Part shown: in pieces, positions 46,531 to 54,078 of the stretch
How positions within the stretch are numbered: the first letter of the stretch is position 1
Layout of the letters: each line of letters begins with the position of its first letter
Assembly (NCBI RefSeq): GCF_036013935.1
Contig: NZ_CP107902.1
Coordinates: 8,713,001-8,777,000 of the forward strand
Direction of reading: 5' to 3'
Length of the DNA: 64,000 nt
DNA from: Streptomyces sp. NBC_00461
Lineage (GTDB): Bacteria; Actinomycetota; Actinomycetes; Streptomycetales; Streptomycetaceae
The notes under the pieces: model-generated
Databases searched by the model: none
The model's input: only the letters and a program-made list of their open reading frames with translations
Told to the model about the DNA's origin: nothing
Position numbers and translations under genes: made by a program

Positions 46531-46830
46531 GTCTCGCATGTGTGGGGTCTGTAGTGTTCGTGGACGGGAGACCTCATCCTGGAGCGGGCTCGGCGAGATG
46601 GAGGCCCGCGGATGGCTGGAGCGCTGCGCACCGGTGAAATGACGGACACCTTTTGACCGTTCGGGCCATGGCCGAGGCCTCCGCCCGAGCCGTTCAACAA
46701 GCTCACACCCGTTCTCTCTGCGCCGGACACGTCAAGGTCAGTCGGCATCGGAAGAACAGGGGCGGCGGACCGCATGACACCGCGTCGCCGCCCCCGTCTC
46801 GCCGACCCGGCCCGTGACCAGGAGTAAGCC
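46531..46830. other. Gap before the ornithine-lipid genes, with a 5' leader hairpin
   Basis: 300 bases with no supported gene. Short frames such as one ending GWLERCAPVK faintly recall a winged-helix regulator tail, too weak to call. A TAGTGT (46552-46557) could be a -10 box. A nine-base stem GGGGCGGCG (46759-46767) / CGCCGCCCC (46786-46794) lies 36 bases before the olsB-like ATG and may be a leader structure or an upstream terminator. Confidence 0.4.
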
Positions 46831-47607
46831 ATGACCGGCGTATCCACGCTCGACCGTCCCCCGCAGCCCACGGCACCCACCCGCTACACCGTTTCCCTCG
46901 CCCGTGACGAGGCCGACGTGCGTGCCGCACAGCGGCTGCGGCACGACGTCTTCGCGGGAGAGATGGGCGCCCTGCTGGCCACCCCGCAGCCGGGCCACGA
47001 CATCGACTCCTTCGACGCCTACTGCGACCACCTGCTCGTGCGCGAGGAGGTGACCGGGCAGGTCGTCGGCACCTACCGGCTGCTGCCGCCGGAGCGCGCC
47101 GCCGTCGCCGGACGGCTGTACTCCGAGAGCGAGTTCGACCTGACCGCGCTCGACGCGATCCGGCCCGGCCTGGTCGAGGTCGGCCGCTCCTGCGTCCACC
47201 CCGACCACCGCGACGGCGCCGTCATCGGCCTCATCTGGGCGGGGATCGCCCGCTACATGGTGGACCGCGGCCACGAGTGGCTGGCGGGCTGCTGCTCCGT
47301 CCCGCTCGGCGACGGCGGCGCGCTCGCCTCCGCGACCTGGGAGCGGGTGCGGGGCAAGTACCTGGCCCCCGAGGAGTACCGGGTGCAGCCGCTGCTGCCC
47401 TGGGTCCCGAACGCCGCCGCCTCGGCCACCCCCGCCTCGGCCGAACTGCCCGCCCTGCTGCGCGGCTACCTCCGCCTCGGTGCATGGGTGTGCGGACAGC
47501 CCGCGCACGACCCGGACTTCGGGGTCGCCGACCTGTACGTGCTGCTGTCGATGCGCCGGGTCAACCAGCGCTATCTGCGGCACTTCCTCTCGCTCGTGCC
47601 GTCCTGA
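46831..47607 (+). CDS. olsB: Ornithine-acyl-ACP N-acyltransferase (OlsB-like)
   Basis: First enzyme of ornithine lipid synthesis: forms lyso-ornithine lipid from ornithine and 3-hydroxyacyl-ACP. The 258-residue GNAT-like protein has YTVSLARDEADVRAAQRLRHDVFAGEMG in parts (AAQRLRHDVFAGEMG, about 31-45), FDAYCDHLLVRE, VVGTYRLLPPE, VEVGRSCVHPDHRDGAVIGL and a C-terminal FGVADLYVLLSMRRVNQRYL region. All are family hallmarks. AGGAGTAAGCC precedes the ATG. The acyltransferase gene for the second step overlaps by one base. In S. coelicolor the homologous pair lies beside the same sdh genes, as I recall. Confidence 0.87.
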   Translation: MTGVSTLDRPPQPTAPTRYTVSLARDEADVRAAQRLRHDVFAGEMGALLATPQPGHDIDSFDAYCDHLLVREEVTGQVVGTYRLLPPERAAVAGRLYSESEFDLTALDAIRPGLVEVGRSCVHPDHRDGAVIGLIWAGIARYMVDRGHEWLAGCCSVPLGDGGALASATWERVRGKYLAPEEYRVQPLLPWVPNAAASATPASAELPALLRGYLRLGAWVCGQPAHDPDFGVADLYVLLSMRRVNQRYLRHFLSLVPS

Positions 47608-48413
47608 TGAGCGTCTGGCTGCCCAGCGCGCCCTGCACCCCGGGGGCGTGCATCGAGCCGACGGGGTCCGCCACGGCCGTACCGCGCGCCGTGCTGCGGA
47701 TGGCGGCAGTCGTGGTCCTGGTGCTCGCCGGGATCGTGCTGTCGCCGCTCGGCGGGCGCATCCCCGCCGAGCTGGTGAGGCGGTGGAGCCGATGGGTCGT
47801 ACGGGCCGCAGGGGTCCAGATCCGCATCACCGGCGCCGCCGCGCCCACCGGCGGACTGCTCCTGGTCGCCAATCACATCTCCTGGCTGGACATCCCGCTG
47901 CTCGCCGCCGTCCGCCCGGCCCGCATGCTCGCCAAGGCCGAGATCCGGCACTGGCCCGTGGCGGGACCGGTCGCCGCGCGCGCCTCCCTGTTCATCGACC
48001 GCGACCGGCTGCGCGCCCTGCCGGACACGGTCGCCCGGATTGCGGACGAACTGCGCGACGGGGGCGCCGTCGCCGTCTTCCCCGAGGGCAGCACCTGGTG
48101 CGGACGCGCCCAGGGCGACTTCCGCCGGGCCGTCTTCCAGTCCGCCCTCGACGCGGGCGTTCCCGTCCAGCCGGTCCGTCTGCAGTACCGCATCGCCGGG
48201 GGCACGCCCAGCACGGCGCCCGCCTTCATCGGCAACGACTCGCTGCTGGCCTCGGTGTGGCGGGTGGTGACGGCGCGGGGGCTGGTGGCCGAGGTCGACG
48301 TACAACAGCCCATCGCACCGGGCAGCCACCACGACCGCCGCTCGCTCGCCCGCGCGGCCCAGCCCGCCGCCACGGCCCAACCGGGTTGGATCCACACGGC
48401 GTTGGTGGCCTAG
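47607..48413 (+). CDS. olsA: Lysophospholipid/lyso-ornithine-lipid acyltransferase (PlsC/OlsA-like)
   Basis: Second step of ornithine lipid synthesis: O-acylation of lyso-ornithine lipid. The 268-residue membrane-associated protein has one N-terminal hydrophobic helix (about 27-48, LRMAAVVVLVLAGIVLSPLG), the catalytic HX4D box in ANHISWLDIPLL (His about 88), ASLFIDRD, and the glycerol-3-phosphate/acceptor motif FPEGSTWCG. ATG overlaps the OlsB-like stop by one base (TGATG). A plain PlsC role on phosphatidic acid cannot be ruled out, but the pairing argues for ornithine lipid. Confidence 0.87.
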   Translation: MSVWLPSAPCTPGACIEPTGSATAVPRAVLRMAAVVVLVLAGIVLSPLGGRIPAELVRRWSRWVVRAAGVQIRITGAAAPTGGLLLVANHISWLDIPLLAAVRPARMLAKAEIRHWPVAGPVAARASLFIDRDRLRALPDTVARIADELRDGGAVAVFPEGSTWCGRAQGDFRRAVFQSALDAGVPVQPVRLQYRIAGGTPSTAPAFIGNDSLLASVWRVVTARGLVAEVDVQQPIAPGSHHDRRSLARAAQPAATAQPGWIHTALVA

Positions 48414-48441
48414 CGATTCGGTTCGCCGGGCATCACCAGGG

Positions 48442-48991
48442 TCAGGTGACCGGTCCGACGCCCAGGTCAGGGACGGCGACGTCGACTGGCTGCCCGAGGA
48501 ACTCCGAGGCCGTCTCCCGGGCGAGGGCGACGTCCGTGCCTGGCCACAGGTGGGTGATCAACAGTCAGGCGGCGCCCGCCTGTTGGGCATCCCGACCGGC
48601 AAGCCCCGCGGTCAGCGGGCAGGGCGCGTCGGCGGCCGGCATCCGGTTGGGGGTAGGTGGCCTCCCACAGGAACAGATCCGCGCCCTCCGCGAGGCGCGG
48701 AATGTCCCGGCTGGGGCCGGTGCCGCCGGTGGGGCGAGCACGCCGCGCGGCGTGCCGAGCCGGATGCCCGCATACGGAGCAGAGGGTTGAGGTCGACGCG
48801 GTGGTCCGGGTGCCCATGGCCGATCAGCATGGCGTCGACCGCGTCGACGGTGCTGTGGCGCAGCAGGCGGGGCAGGGTGACGTAACCGGCATCGACCGGC
48901 AACCGGAATCCGCCGCCATGGATGGACAGCCGCTGCACGCCCGGACCGCCGAAGGCCACGCCCCGCAGCCGCCGAGAACCGTCAGTCGCAT
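48442..48991 (-). pseudogene. Frameshifted metallo-beta-lactamase-fold hydrolase
   Basis: Pieces of one MBL-fold hydrolase occur in order but in different frames. From ATG 48991: MRLTVLGGCGAWPSAVRACSG; next frame: GGGFRLPVDAGYVTLPRLLR and MLIGHGHPDHRVDLNPLLRM, with the metal motif HGHPDH; next: TGGTGPSRDIPRLAEGADLF and LWEATYPQPDAG; last: LLITHLWPGTDVALARE to the stop at 48442. At least three frame changes are needed. About 80-100 residues between the second and third pieces also seem lost. Intact Streptomyces homologs have around 250 residues. The gene is dead. It ends 67 bases before the leader ORF of the AlaRS-like gene, on the opposite strand. Confidence 0.8.
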
Positions 48992-49045
48992 GGCCTGAGA
49001 CCCTGGCGCCCGAAAAAACCCGGCGACGGGCCGGCGGCCCCCTGT

Positions 49046-49051
49046 TAGCGT
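49046..49051 (+). promoter_or_regulatory. -10 box TAGCGT of a leaderless transcript
   Basis: TAGCGT fits the TAnnnT streptomycete -10. It ends seven bases before the ATG at 49059, so transcription should begin at or next to that A and the leader ORF needs no ribosome binding site. No good -35 is seen. Confidence 0.55.
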
Positions 49052-49058
49052 GGCTTCC

Positions 49059-49130
49059 ATGAAGGTCAGGACCTGTTGCAGGCACACCGCAGCCGCGCGA
49101 GCGACCAGCTCGCCGGCTGCCGACGCCTGA
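49059..49130 (+). CDS. Ala-rich leader peptide, 23 aa
   Basis: A leaderless ORF starts with ATG at the predicted transcription start and stops at 49128-49130, 120 bases before the AlaRS-like start. It has seven Ala codons in 23: a run at 49089-49097 (GCA GCC GCG), one at 49101, two at 49116-49121 and the last sense codon. It also has a Cys-Cys pair (49074-49079). The stretch RHTAAARATSS faintly resembles the RH...R..S pattern of short ORFs annotated as putative leader peptides ahead of Streptomyces metabolic genes. The next gene encodes an alanyl-tRNA synthetase-like protein, so alanine codons are just what a sensing leader should have. The peptide itself is probably without function. Confidence 0.55.
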   Translation: MKVRTCCRHTAAARATSSPAADA

Positions 49131-49171
49131 CCTCTCCACCTCTCCCCGGCGGCCGGAAACGGACCGCCGGG
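49097..49171 (+). promoter_or_regulatory. Putative transcription attenuator with exclusive hairpins
   Basis: Segment 1/2: GCGAGC (49097-49102) pairs with GCTCGC (49108-49113) over the Ala-codon run. Segment 2/3, the antiterminator: CCGGCTGCCG (49113-49122) pairs with CGGCGGCCGG (49147-49156), ten pairs with one G-U. Segment 3/4, the terminator-like hairpin: CCCGGCGG (49145-49152) pairs with CCGCCGGG (49164-49171), followed by TTGTGCTTCCCC. Structures 2/3 and 3/4 share 49147-49152 and cannot coexist. A ribosome stalled at 49089-49103 leaves 49113-49122 free to form 2/3; one at the stop codon covers it and lets 3/4 form. The U tract is poor, as usual in this genus. Confidence 0.5.
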
Positions 49172-49250
49172 TTGTGCTTCCCCTCTGCGCACGTTCGCAG
49201 TCTGCTCCCGCGGTGCGGTTTCCGGTCCCATGACCCGAAGGAACCCCGCC

Positions 49251-50426
49251 ATGAACACCGACGAGACGAAACGGACGTTCATCGACTTCTACCGGGAGCG
49301 CGGCCACCAGCTCATCACCGGAAGCACCCTGCTGCCGCCGCCCTCGGACCCGGTGCTGTTCACCACCTCCGGCATGCACCCCCTCACACCCCACCTCCAG
49401 GGGCGTCCGCACCCCCAGGGACGGCGCCTGATCAACGTCCAGCGCTGCCTGCGCACCACCGACCTCGACGAGATCGGCGACCTCACCCACCTCACCGTCT
49501 TCGAGATGCTCGGCTCCTGGTCCCTCGGCGACTACGGCCATTCGCAGAGCCTGCGGTGGGGATACGAGCTGCTGCGCGACGGGTTCGGCATCCCGCGGGA
49601 GCGGCTGTACGTCACCGTCTTCGGCGGTGACGGCCGGCTCGGCCCGGACACCGAATCGCTGCGCACCTGGCAGGAGTTGGGGCTGCCCGTGGAGCCGACC
49701 GACGACGAGAACTGGTGGTCCAACGGGCCCGTCGGACCCTGCGGACCCGACTCGGAGATCTTCGTCTGGACCGGCGACCCCGACACCCCACCGGAGGGCA
49801 CCCCCACCACGGACCCGCGATGGGTGGAGATCTGGAACCACGTCAACATGCGCTACCGCCGTCACGAGGACGGCAGCCTCGAACCCCAGCGGCAGCCCGC
49901 CGTCGACACGGGCATGGGCCTGGAACGGCTGACGACCGTCCTTCAGGGACACCGCTCGGTCTACGAGACGGACCTGTTCGAACCGTGGATGCGGCTGCTT
50001 GCGCCGCTGTGGCGCCTGGACGGGCCGTCGACGCGACTGGTCTGCGACCACCTGCGCTCAAGCATCGTCGTACTCGGCGACGGCGTCCGCCCGTCCAACA
50101 CCGGCCGCGGCTATGTCCTGCGCCGCCTGATCCGCCGCCTGCTCACCACACTGCGGCGCGAGAACCCCTCGCACACCCTGACCGACCTGCCCGTGGAACT
50201 CGTCGGGCACACGCTGGACCACTTTCACCAGTCCTGCGGGTCCGGCACGGTCCGCGAGCTGCTCCTGGACGAGGAAAAGCGGTTCACCAAGCTCCTCGAA
50301 CGCGGTCAACGGGTGCTCTCCCGGCCGGAGTTCGGCGACCCGCTGAGCGAGGAGGACTACCGGTACCTCCACGACACCCACGGCCTGCCCCGCGATCTGG
50401 TCGCCGGTCTGCTCACCACCGACTGA
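49251..50426 (+). CDS. Stand-alone alanyl-tRNA synthetase-like protein
   Basis: A 391-residue class IIc synthetase homolog. It has the AlaRS opening (FIDFYRERGHQLITGSTLLP), motif 2 region (INVQRCLRTTDLDEIGDLTH, then FEMLGSWSLGDYG), GPVGPCGPDSEIFVW, EIWNHVNMRYRR, motif 3 (DTGMGLERLTTVLQG, Asp219) and a tRNA-binding part (SNTGRGYVLRRLIRRLLTTL). It ends where full-length AlaRS, near 880 residues, would enter the editing and C-Ala domains. The usual HHTFFEML is changed to HLTVFEML and GPCGPCSE to GPCGPDSE, so it is a paralog, not the housekeeping enzyme. It may supply Ala-tRNA or alanyl-AMP for a side reaction, or give drug resistance. GAAGGA is nine bases before ATG 49251; ATG 49230 is the alternative. 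Confidence 0.85.
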   Translation: MNTDETKRTFIDFYRERGHQLITGSTLLPPPSDPVLFTTSGMHPLTPHLQGRPHPQGRRLINVQRCLRTTDLDEIGDLTHLTVFEMLGSWSLGDYGHSQSLRWGYELLRDGFGIPRERLYVTVFGGDGRLGPDTESLRTWQELGLPVEPTDDENWWSNGPVGPCGPDSEIFVWTGDPDTPPEGTPTTDPRWVEIWNHVNMRYRRHEDGSLEPQRQPAVDTGMGLERLTTVLQGHRSVYETDLFEPWMRLLAPLWRLDGPSTRLVCDHLRSSIVVLGDGVRPSNTGRGYVLRRLIRRLLTTLRRENPSHTLTDLPVELVGHTLDHFHQSCGSGTVRELLLDEEKRFTKLLERGQRVLSRPEFGDPLSEEDYRYLHDTHGLPRDLVAGLLTTD

Positions 50427-50431
50427 CGCCC

Positions 50432-50482
50432 GTTCCGGGTCTTTCCGGCTTTCCGCACTCGGGAGCCGGAAAGACCCGGAAC
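50432..50482 (+). terminator. 19-bp terminator after the AlaRS-like gene
   Basis: GTTCCGGGTCTTTCCGGCT (50432-50450) and AGCCGGAAAGACCCGGAAC (50464-50482) are perfect complements with a 13-base loop, five bases after the stop codon. Confidence 0.92.
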
Positions 50483-50529
50483 AACGCGGAACAACACGGA
50501 AAGTCCCGGAACGACTCGGTGGCTAGGCT
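50477..50529 (+). repeat. 10-base tandem repeats leading into a leaderless promoter
   Basis: CGGAACAACG, CGGAACAACA, CGGAAAGTCC and CGGAACGACT follow each other without a gap from 50477 to 50516, and a fifth CGG starts at 50517. The 10-base step keeps the CGGAA units on nearly the same face of the helix. A -10-like TAGGCT (50524-50529) follows and ends six bases before the ATG of the acetyltransferase at 50536. The repeats cover the -35 area and could bind a regulator. The first unit also forms part of the terminator stem. Confidence 0.55.
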
Positions 50530-50535
50530 TGCCTC

Positions 50536-51084
50536 ATGTCCGATCATGATCACGTTGACGTTGACCTGGTTCACCTGCGCCCGATCGCCGAGGACGATCT
50601 CGATCTGTTCGAGCGTCTTCACGAGGACCGCACGGAGGCCGGGGAGCTCGGCTTCTTCGGCTACCGCAACCCGGGGCAGCTTCGCCGGCAGTGGGTGGAG
50701 CACGGTTTCCTCTCCGCTCAGGGCGGGCGGCTCGCCATCGCCGGGGACGACGACACGTTCGTCGGGGAGGTGCAGTGGCACGAGGTGCTGCAGGGCCCGG
50801 CATCACCCTGCTGGAACATCGGCGTCTCCCTGCTGACCGCCGAGCGCGGCAAGGGCTACGGCAAGCACGCTCAACGTCTGCTCGTCGAGTACCTGTTCGC
50901 CCACACCCGGGTCAACCGTGTCGAGGCGAGCACCGAGGTGACGAACATCGCCGAGCAGCGTGCCCTGGAATGGGCGGGCTTCAGCCGCGAGGGCACGCTG
51001 CGCGGCGCCTGTTTCCGCGCCGGCGCCTGGCGCGACATGGCGATCTACTCGATTCTGCGCGCCGAGGTCGCCGCGCAGCCATGA
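50536..51084 (+). CDS. GNAT acetyltransferase, RimJ/RimL-like
   Basis: A 182-residue acetyltransferase: VHLRPIAEDDLDLFERLHED at the start, GFFGYRNPGQLRRQWVEHG, and the acetyl-CoA loop in TAERGKGYGKHAQRLLVEYL (about 98-117), then VNRVEASTEVTNIAEQRALE and WAGFSREGTLRGACFRAG. This is the pattern of RimJ/RimL-type enzymes that acetylate ribosomal proteins, small amines or antibiotics. There is no ribosome binding site; the TAGGCT box six bases before the ATG points to a leaderless mRNA. The kinase gene overlaps its stop by four bases, so the two form an operon. Confidence 0.87.
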   Translation: MSDHDHVDVDLVHLRPIAEDDLDLFERLHEDRTEAGELGFFGYRNPGQLRRQWVEHGFLSAQGGRLAIAGDDDTFVGEVQWHEVLQGPASPCWNIGVSLLTAERGKGYGKHAQRLLVEYLFAHTRVNRVEASTEVTNIAEQRALEWAGFSREGTLRGACFRAGAWRDMAIYSILRAEVAAQP

Positions 51085-51656
51085 GCCCGCAGCGGGGTGT
51101 GCAGCGGATCTTGGTGGTGGGCGTCACCGGCGCGGGCAAATCGACCCTCGCGCAGGCCGTGAGCGCGCGTCTGGACATGCCGTACCACGAGATGGACGCC
51201 CTGTACTTCACCGGCCCCGACTGGGCCGTCAACGACAAGCTGACCGAGACGGTGTCGCCGCTCGCGGCCGAACCCCGCTGGATCATCGACTCCATCGGCT
51301 ATCCGGAAGTCCGTGACCTGCTCTGGGAGCGGGCCGACACCGTGCTGTGGCTGGACTACGCCAAGCGCGTCGTCCTGCCCCGCGTCCTACGCCGCTCGCT
51401 GCGACGCACGCTCACCCGCGAGCCGGTCTTCGGCGGCAACACGGAGACCTGGGCGGGCTGGCTCAGCAAGGAGCACCCGGTGTGGTGGGCCTGGTCCCAG
51501 CATGCGGGCCGCCGCCGGGAAATCGCCCACCGCACGAGCGATCCACGCTTCGCGCCGCTCCGGACCCTGCGCTTTACGCGCCCCGCCGACACCGCGGCCT
51601 GGTTGGCCACGCTCACGCCTGTCGCGGCAGCACCCGGCTCAGATACGGCGCCGTAG
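51081..51656 (+). CDS. P-loop adenylate kinase-like protein (FlaR/topology-modulation type)
   Basis: A 191-residue P-loop kinase-like protein. Walker A is GVTGAGKST (about 14-22), followed by MPYHEMDALYFTGPDWAVND, where the acidic substrate-lid motif sits, WIIDSIGYPE, and DTVLWLDYAKRVVLPRVLRR near residue 90. Proteins of this type are annotated as adenylate kinases or DNA topology modulation protein FlaR-related; the substrate is not settled. Its ATG overlaps the GNAT stop by four bases. Its 3' end overlaps the convergent UvrA-like gene by 44 bases, which is unusual here. Confidence 0.83.
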   Translation: MSPQRGVQRILVVGVTGAGKSTLAQAVSARLDMPYHEMDALYFTGPDWAVNDKLTETVSPLAAEPRWIIDSIGYPEVRDLLWERADTVLWLDYAKRVVLPRVLRRSLRRTLTREPVFGGNTETWAGWLSKEHPVWWAWSQHAGRRREIAHRTSDPRFAPLRTLRFTRPADTAAWLATLTPVAAAPGSDTAP

Positions 51657-53952
51657 CGCTCGCCTCCGCTCCCGCGACCTGTGTCGGCGTGCCCTCCGCG
51701 ACGATCCGGCCGCCCGCGTCCCCGCCACCCGGGCCCAGGTCGATCACCCAGTCCGCGCCGGCCACCACCGACATGTCGTGCTCGACGACGATCACGGTGT
51801 GGCCGGCGTCGACCAGACCGTGCAGTTGGCGCATCACGACCTCGACATCGGCCGGGTGGAGACCGGTGGTCGGTTCGTCGAGGAGATAGAGCGTGTGGCC
51901 GCGGCGGCCACGCTGCAACTCGCCGGCCAGCTTGATGCGCTGGGCCTCGCCACCGGACAGTTCGGTGGCGGGCTGGCCCAGGCGCAGATAGCCGAGACCC
52001 ACGTCGAGCAGCGCGCCGAGACTGCGGGCCACCGCCGGAGTGTCCGCGAAGAACTCCGCCGCGCTCTCCACCGTCAGGTCGAGCACCTGCGCGATGTTCC
52101 GTCCCCGGTACGTCACTTGGAGCGTCGCGGGGTTGTAGCGGGCCCCGCCGCAGTCCGGGCACGGCGCGTACGTACTCGGCAGGAACAGCAGCTCGACGCT
52201 GACGAACCCCTCGCCCTGACAGGTCTCACAGCGCCCTCCGGCCACGTTGAAGGAGAAGCGGCCGACGCCGTAACCCCGGCTGCGCGCCTCGTCGGTGGCC
52301 GCGAACTCCCTGCGTACGACGTCGAAGAGGCCGGTGTAGGTGGCCAGGTTGGAGCGCGGGGTGCGGCCGATGGGCCTCTGGTCGACCGACACCAGCCGCG
52401 CCACCCCCGCCAGGTCTTCGGTGATCTCGCCGATGAGCGTGGACTTCCCGGACCCCGACACGCCGGTGACCGCGGTCAGCACGCCGAGCGGGAACTCGGC
52501 CGTCACCCCGCGCAGGTTGTGCCGGATGACCGGGCCGACCTTCAACTGGCCGCGCGCGGTGCGCACTTGGCGTACGGGGGCGGGGGAGCGGTCGAAGAGG
52601 AAGCGGGCCGTCGCCGACCGCTCGACCGAGGCCAGCTCCGGCACCGGACCACTGTGCAGCACCTCGCCACCGTGCTCGCCGGCCAGCGGACCCACGTCCA
52701 CCAGCCAGTCGGCGCCGCGCATGACGTCGAGATGGTGCTCGACCACGAACACCGAGTTCCCCGCCGACTTCAGCCGCTCCAGGACGGTGAGCAGGGCCTC
52801 CGTGTCCGCCGGGTGCAGACCCGCGGACGGTTCGTCGAGCACGTAGACGACACCGAACAGTCCGGAGCGCAACTGGGTCGCCAGGCGCAGTCGCTGCAAC
52901 TCGCCCGCCGAGAGAGTGGGTGTCGAACGGTCCGGACTGAGGTAGCCGAGGCCGAGTTCGAGAATCGGCGCGATACGGGAGCGCAGGTCCTCGGTGAGGA
53001 CGCGGGCGGCCTCGGACGTGGCCTCCAGGGCGGAGGCGAGGTCCGCGACGGGCAGCGCCGCCAGCTCGGCGATCGTACGGCCCCCGAAGGTCACCGCCAG
53101 TGCCTCCGGGCGCAGCCTGCTGCCGCCGCACGCGGGGCAGGGCGCGCTGCTGAGGAAGCGTTCCGCCTTGGTGCGCAGGGTGGGGCTCTTGGAGTCGGAG
53201 AAGGTCTTCATGACATACCGGCGGGCACTCATGTACGTGCCCTGGTACGGGCGTTGGATCCGGTCCGCGTCGCGTACCGGGTGCACGGTCACCACCGGCT
53301 GCTCGTCGGTGAAGAGGATCCATTCCCGCTGTTCGGCGGACAGGTCGCGCCACGGGCGGTCGACGTCGTGGCCGAGTGCGTCGAGGATGTCGCGGAGGTT
53401 CTTGCCCTGCCAGGCGCCCGGCCACGCGGCGATGGCACCCTCACGGATCGACAGGGCGGGGTCCGGAACCAGCAACTCCTCGGTCGTACGGTGGACTTGC
53501 CCCAGACCGTGGCACTCGGGGCAGGCACCGGCAGCGGTGTTGGGGGAGAAGGAGTCCGAGTCGAGGCGCTCGGCACCGGGGGGATAGTCGCCGGCCCGGG
53601 AGAACAGCATCCGCAGGGAGTTCGAGAGGTTGGTGACGGTGCCGACGGACGAACGAGACGTCGGTGCCGAGCGGCGCTGCTGGAGGGAGACCGCCGGCGG
53701 GAGCCCGGTGATCTCGCCGACCTTCGGCGCGCCGACCTGATGGATCAGGCGGCGCGCATACGGTGCCACCGATTCGAAGTACCGGCGCTGCGCCTCGGCG
53801 TAGATGGTGCCGAACGCGAGCGAGGACTTCCCGGACCCGGACACACCGGTGAACACGGCCAGCACGTCCCGCGGGATGTCGACGTCCACGCCCTTGAGAT
53901 TGTGCTCACGGGCGCCGCGGACGCGGACGTAGGGGTCGTGTGGGTCGCGCAT
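51613..53952 (-). CDS. Short UvrA paralog (ABC excinuclease-like)
   Basis: A 779-residue protein with the whole UvrA layout of two ABC modules and zinc fingers, but about 170 residues shorter than repair UvrA, as in class II/III UvrA paralogs. Module 1: TGVSGSGKSSLAFGTIYAEA (near 36-55), CPECHGLG, CPACGG, LSAGELQRLRLATQL and VLDEPSAGLHP. Module 2: TGVSGSGKSTLIGEI, CETCQGEG and CPDCGG, LSGGEAQRIKLAGEL, LLDEPTTGLHP. Paralogs of this class lie in antibiotic producers and can protect DNA from intercalating drugs (DrrC-like). No uvrB lies nearby. The start ATG at 53952 fits the family opening. Confidence 0.88.
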   Translation of the reverse strand: MRDPHDPYVRVRGAREHNLKGVDVDIPRDVLAVFTGVSGSGKSSLAFGTIYAEAQRRYFESVAPYARRLIHQVGAPKVGEITGLPPAVSLQQRRSAPTSRSSVGTVTNLSNSLRMLFSRAGDYPPGAERLDSDSFSPNTAAGACPECHGLGQVHRTTEELLVPDPALSIREGAIAAWPGAWQGKNLRDILDALGHDVDRPWRDLSAEQREWILFTDEQPVVTVHPVRDADRIQRPYQGTYMSARRYVMKTFSDSKSPTLRTKAERFLSSAPCPACGGSRLRPEALAVTFGGRTIAELAALPVADLASALEATSEAARVLTEDLRSRIAPILELGLGYLSPDRSTPTLSAGELQRLRLATQLRSGLFGVVYVLDEPSAGLHPADTEALLTVLERLKSAGNSVFVVEHHLDVMRGADWLVDVGPLAGEHGGEVLHSGPVPELASVERSATARFLFDRSPAPVRQVRTARGQLKVGPVIRHNLRGVTAEFPLGVLTAVTGVSGSGKSTLIGEITEDLAGVARLVSVDQRPIGRTPRSNLATYTGLFDVVRREFAATDEARSRGYGVGRFSFNVAGGRCETCQGEGFVSVELLFLPSTYAPCPDCGGARYNPATLQVTYRGRNIAQVLDLTVESAAEFFADTPAVARSLGALLDVGLGYLRLGQPATELSGGEAQRIKLAGELQRGRRGHTLYLLDEPTTGLHPADVEVVMRQLHGLVDAGHTVIVVEHDMSVVAGADWVIDLGPGGGDAGGRIVAEGTPTQVAGAEASATAPYLSRVLPRQA

Positions 53953-54078
53953 GAACAGGAACTCCGTACGGGTCTGCGGCCGGGGCGGGACAAACTCCGC
54001 GAGTGTATGCGAACGGGCCGCAGCGCGCGCCGGCGCTGCGGTCGCCGTGGGGTTCGCCTCGGCGCAGTGATCAGTCGC

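Noticed and set aside
46540..46642. Short plus-strand frame ending EMEARGWLERCAPVK, faintly like the wing of a PadR or MarR regulator.
   Set aside because: Only about 20 residues match in spirit, there is no start signal, and no further homologous part could be found around it.
49059..49250. The leader of the AlaRS-like gene as a T-box riboswitch.
   Set aside because: I see no T-box consensus bulge or specifier stem; the translated Ala-rich ORF with switching hairpins explains the region better.
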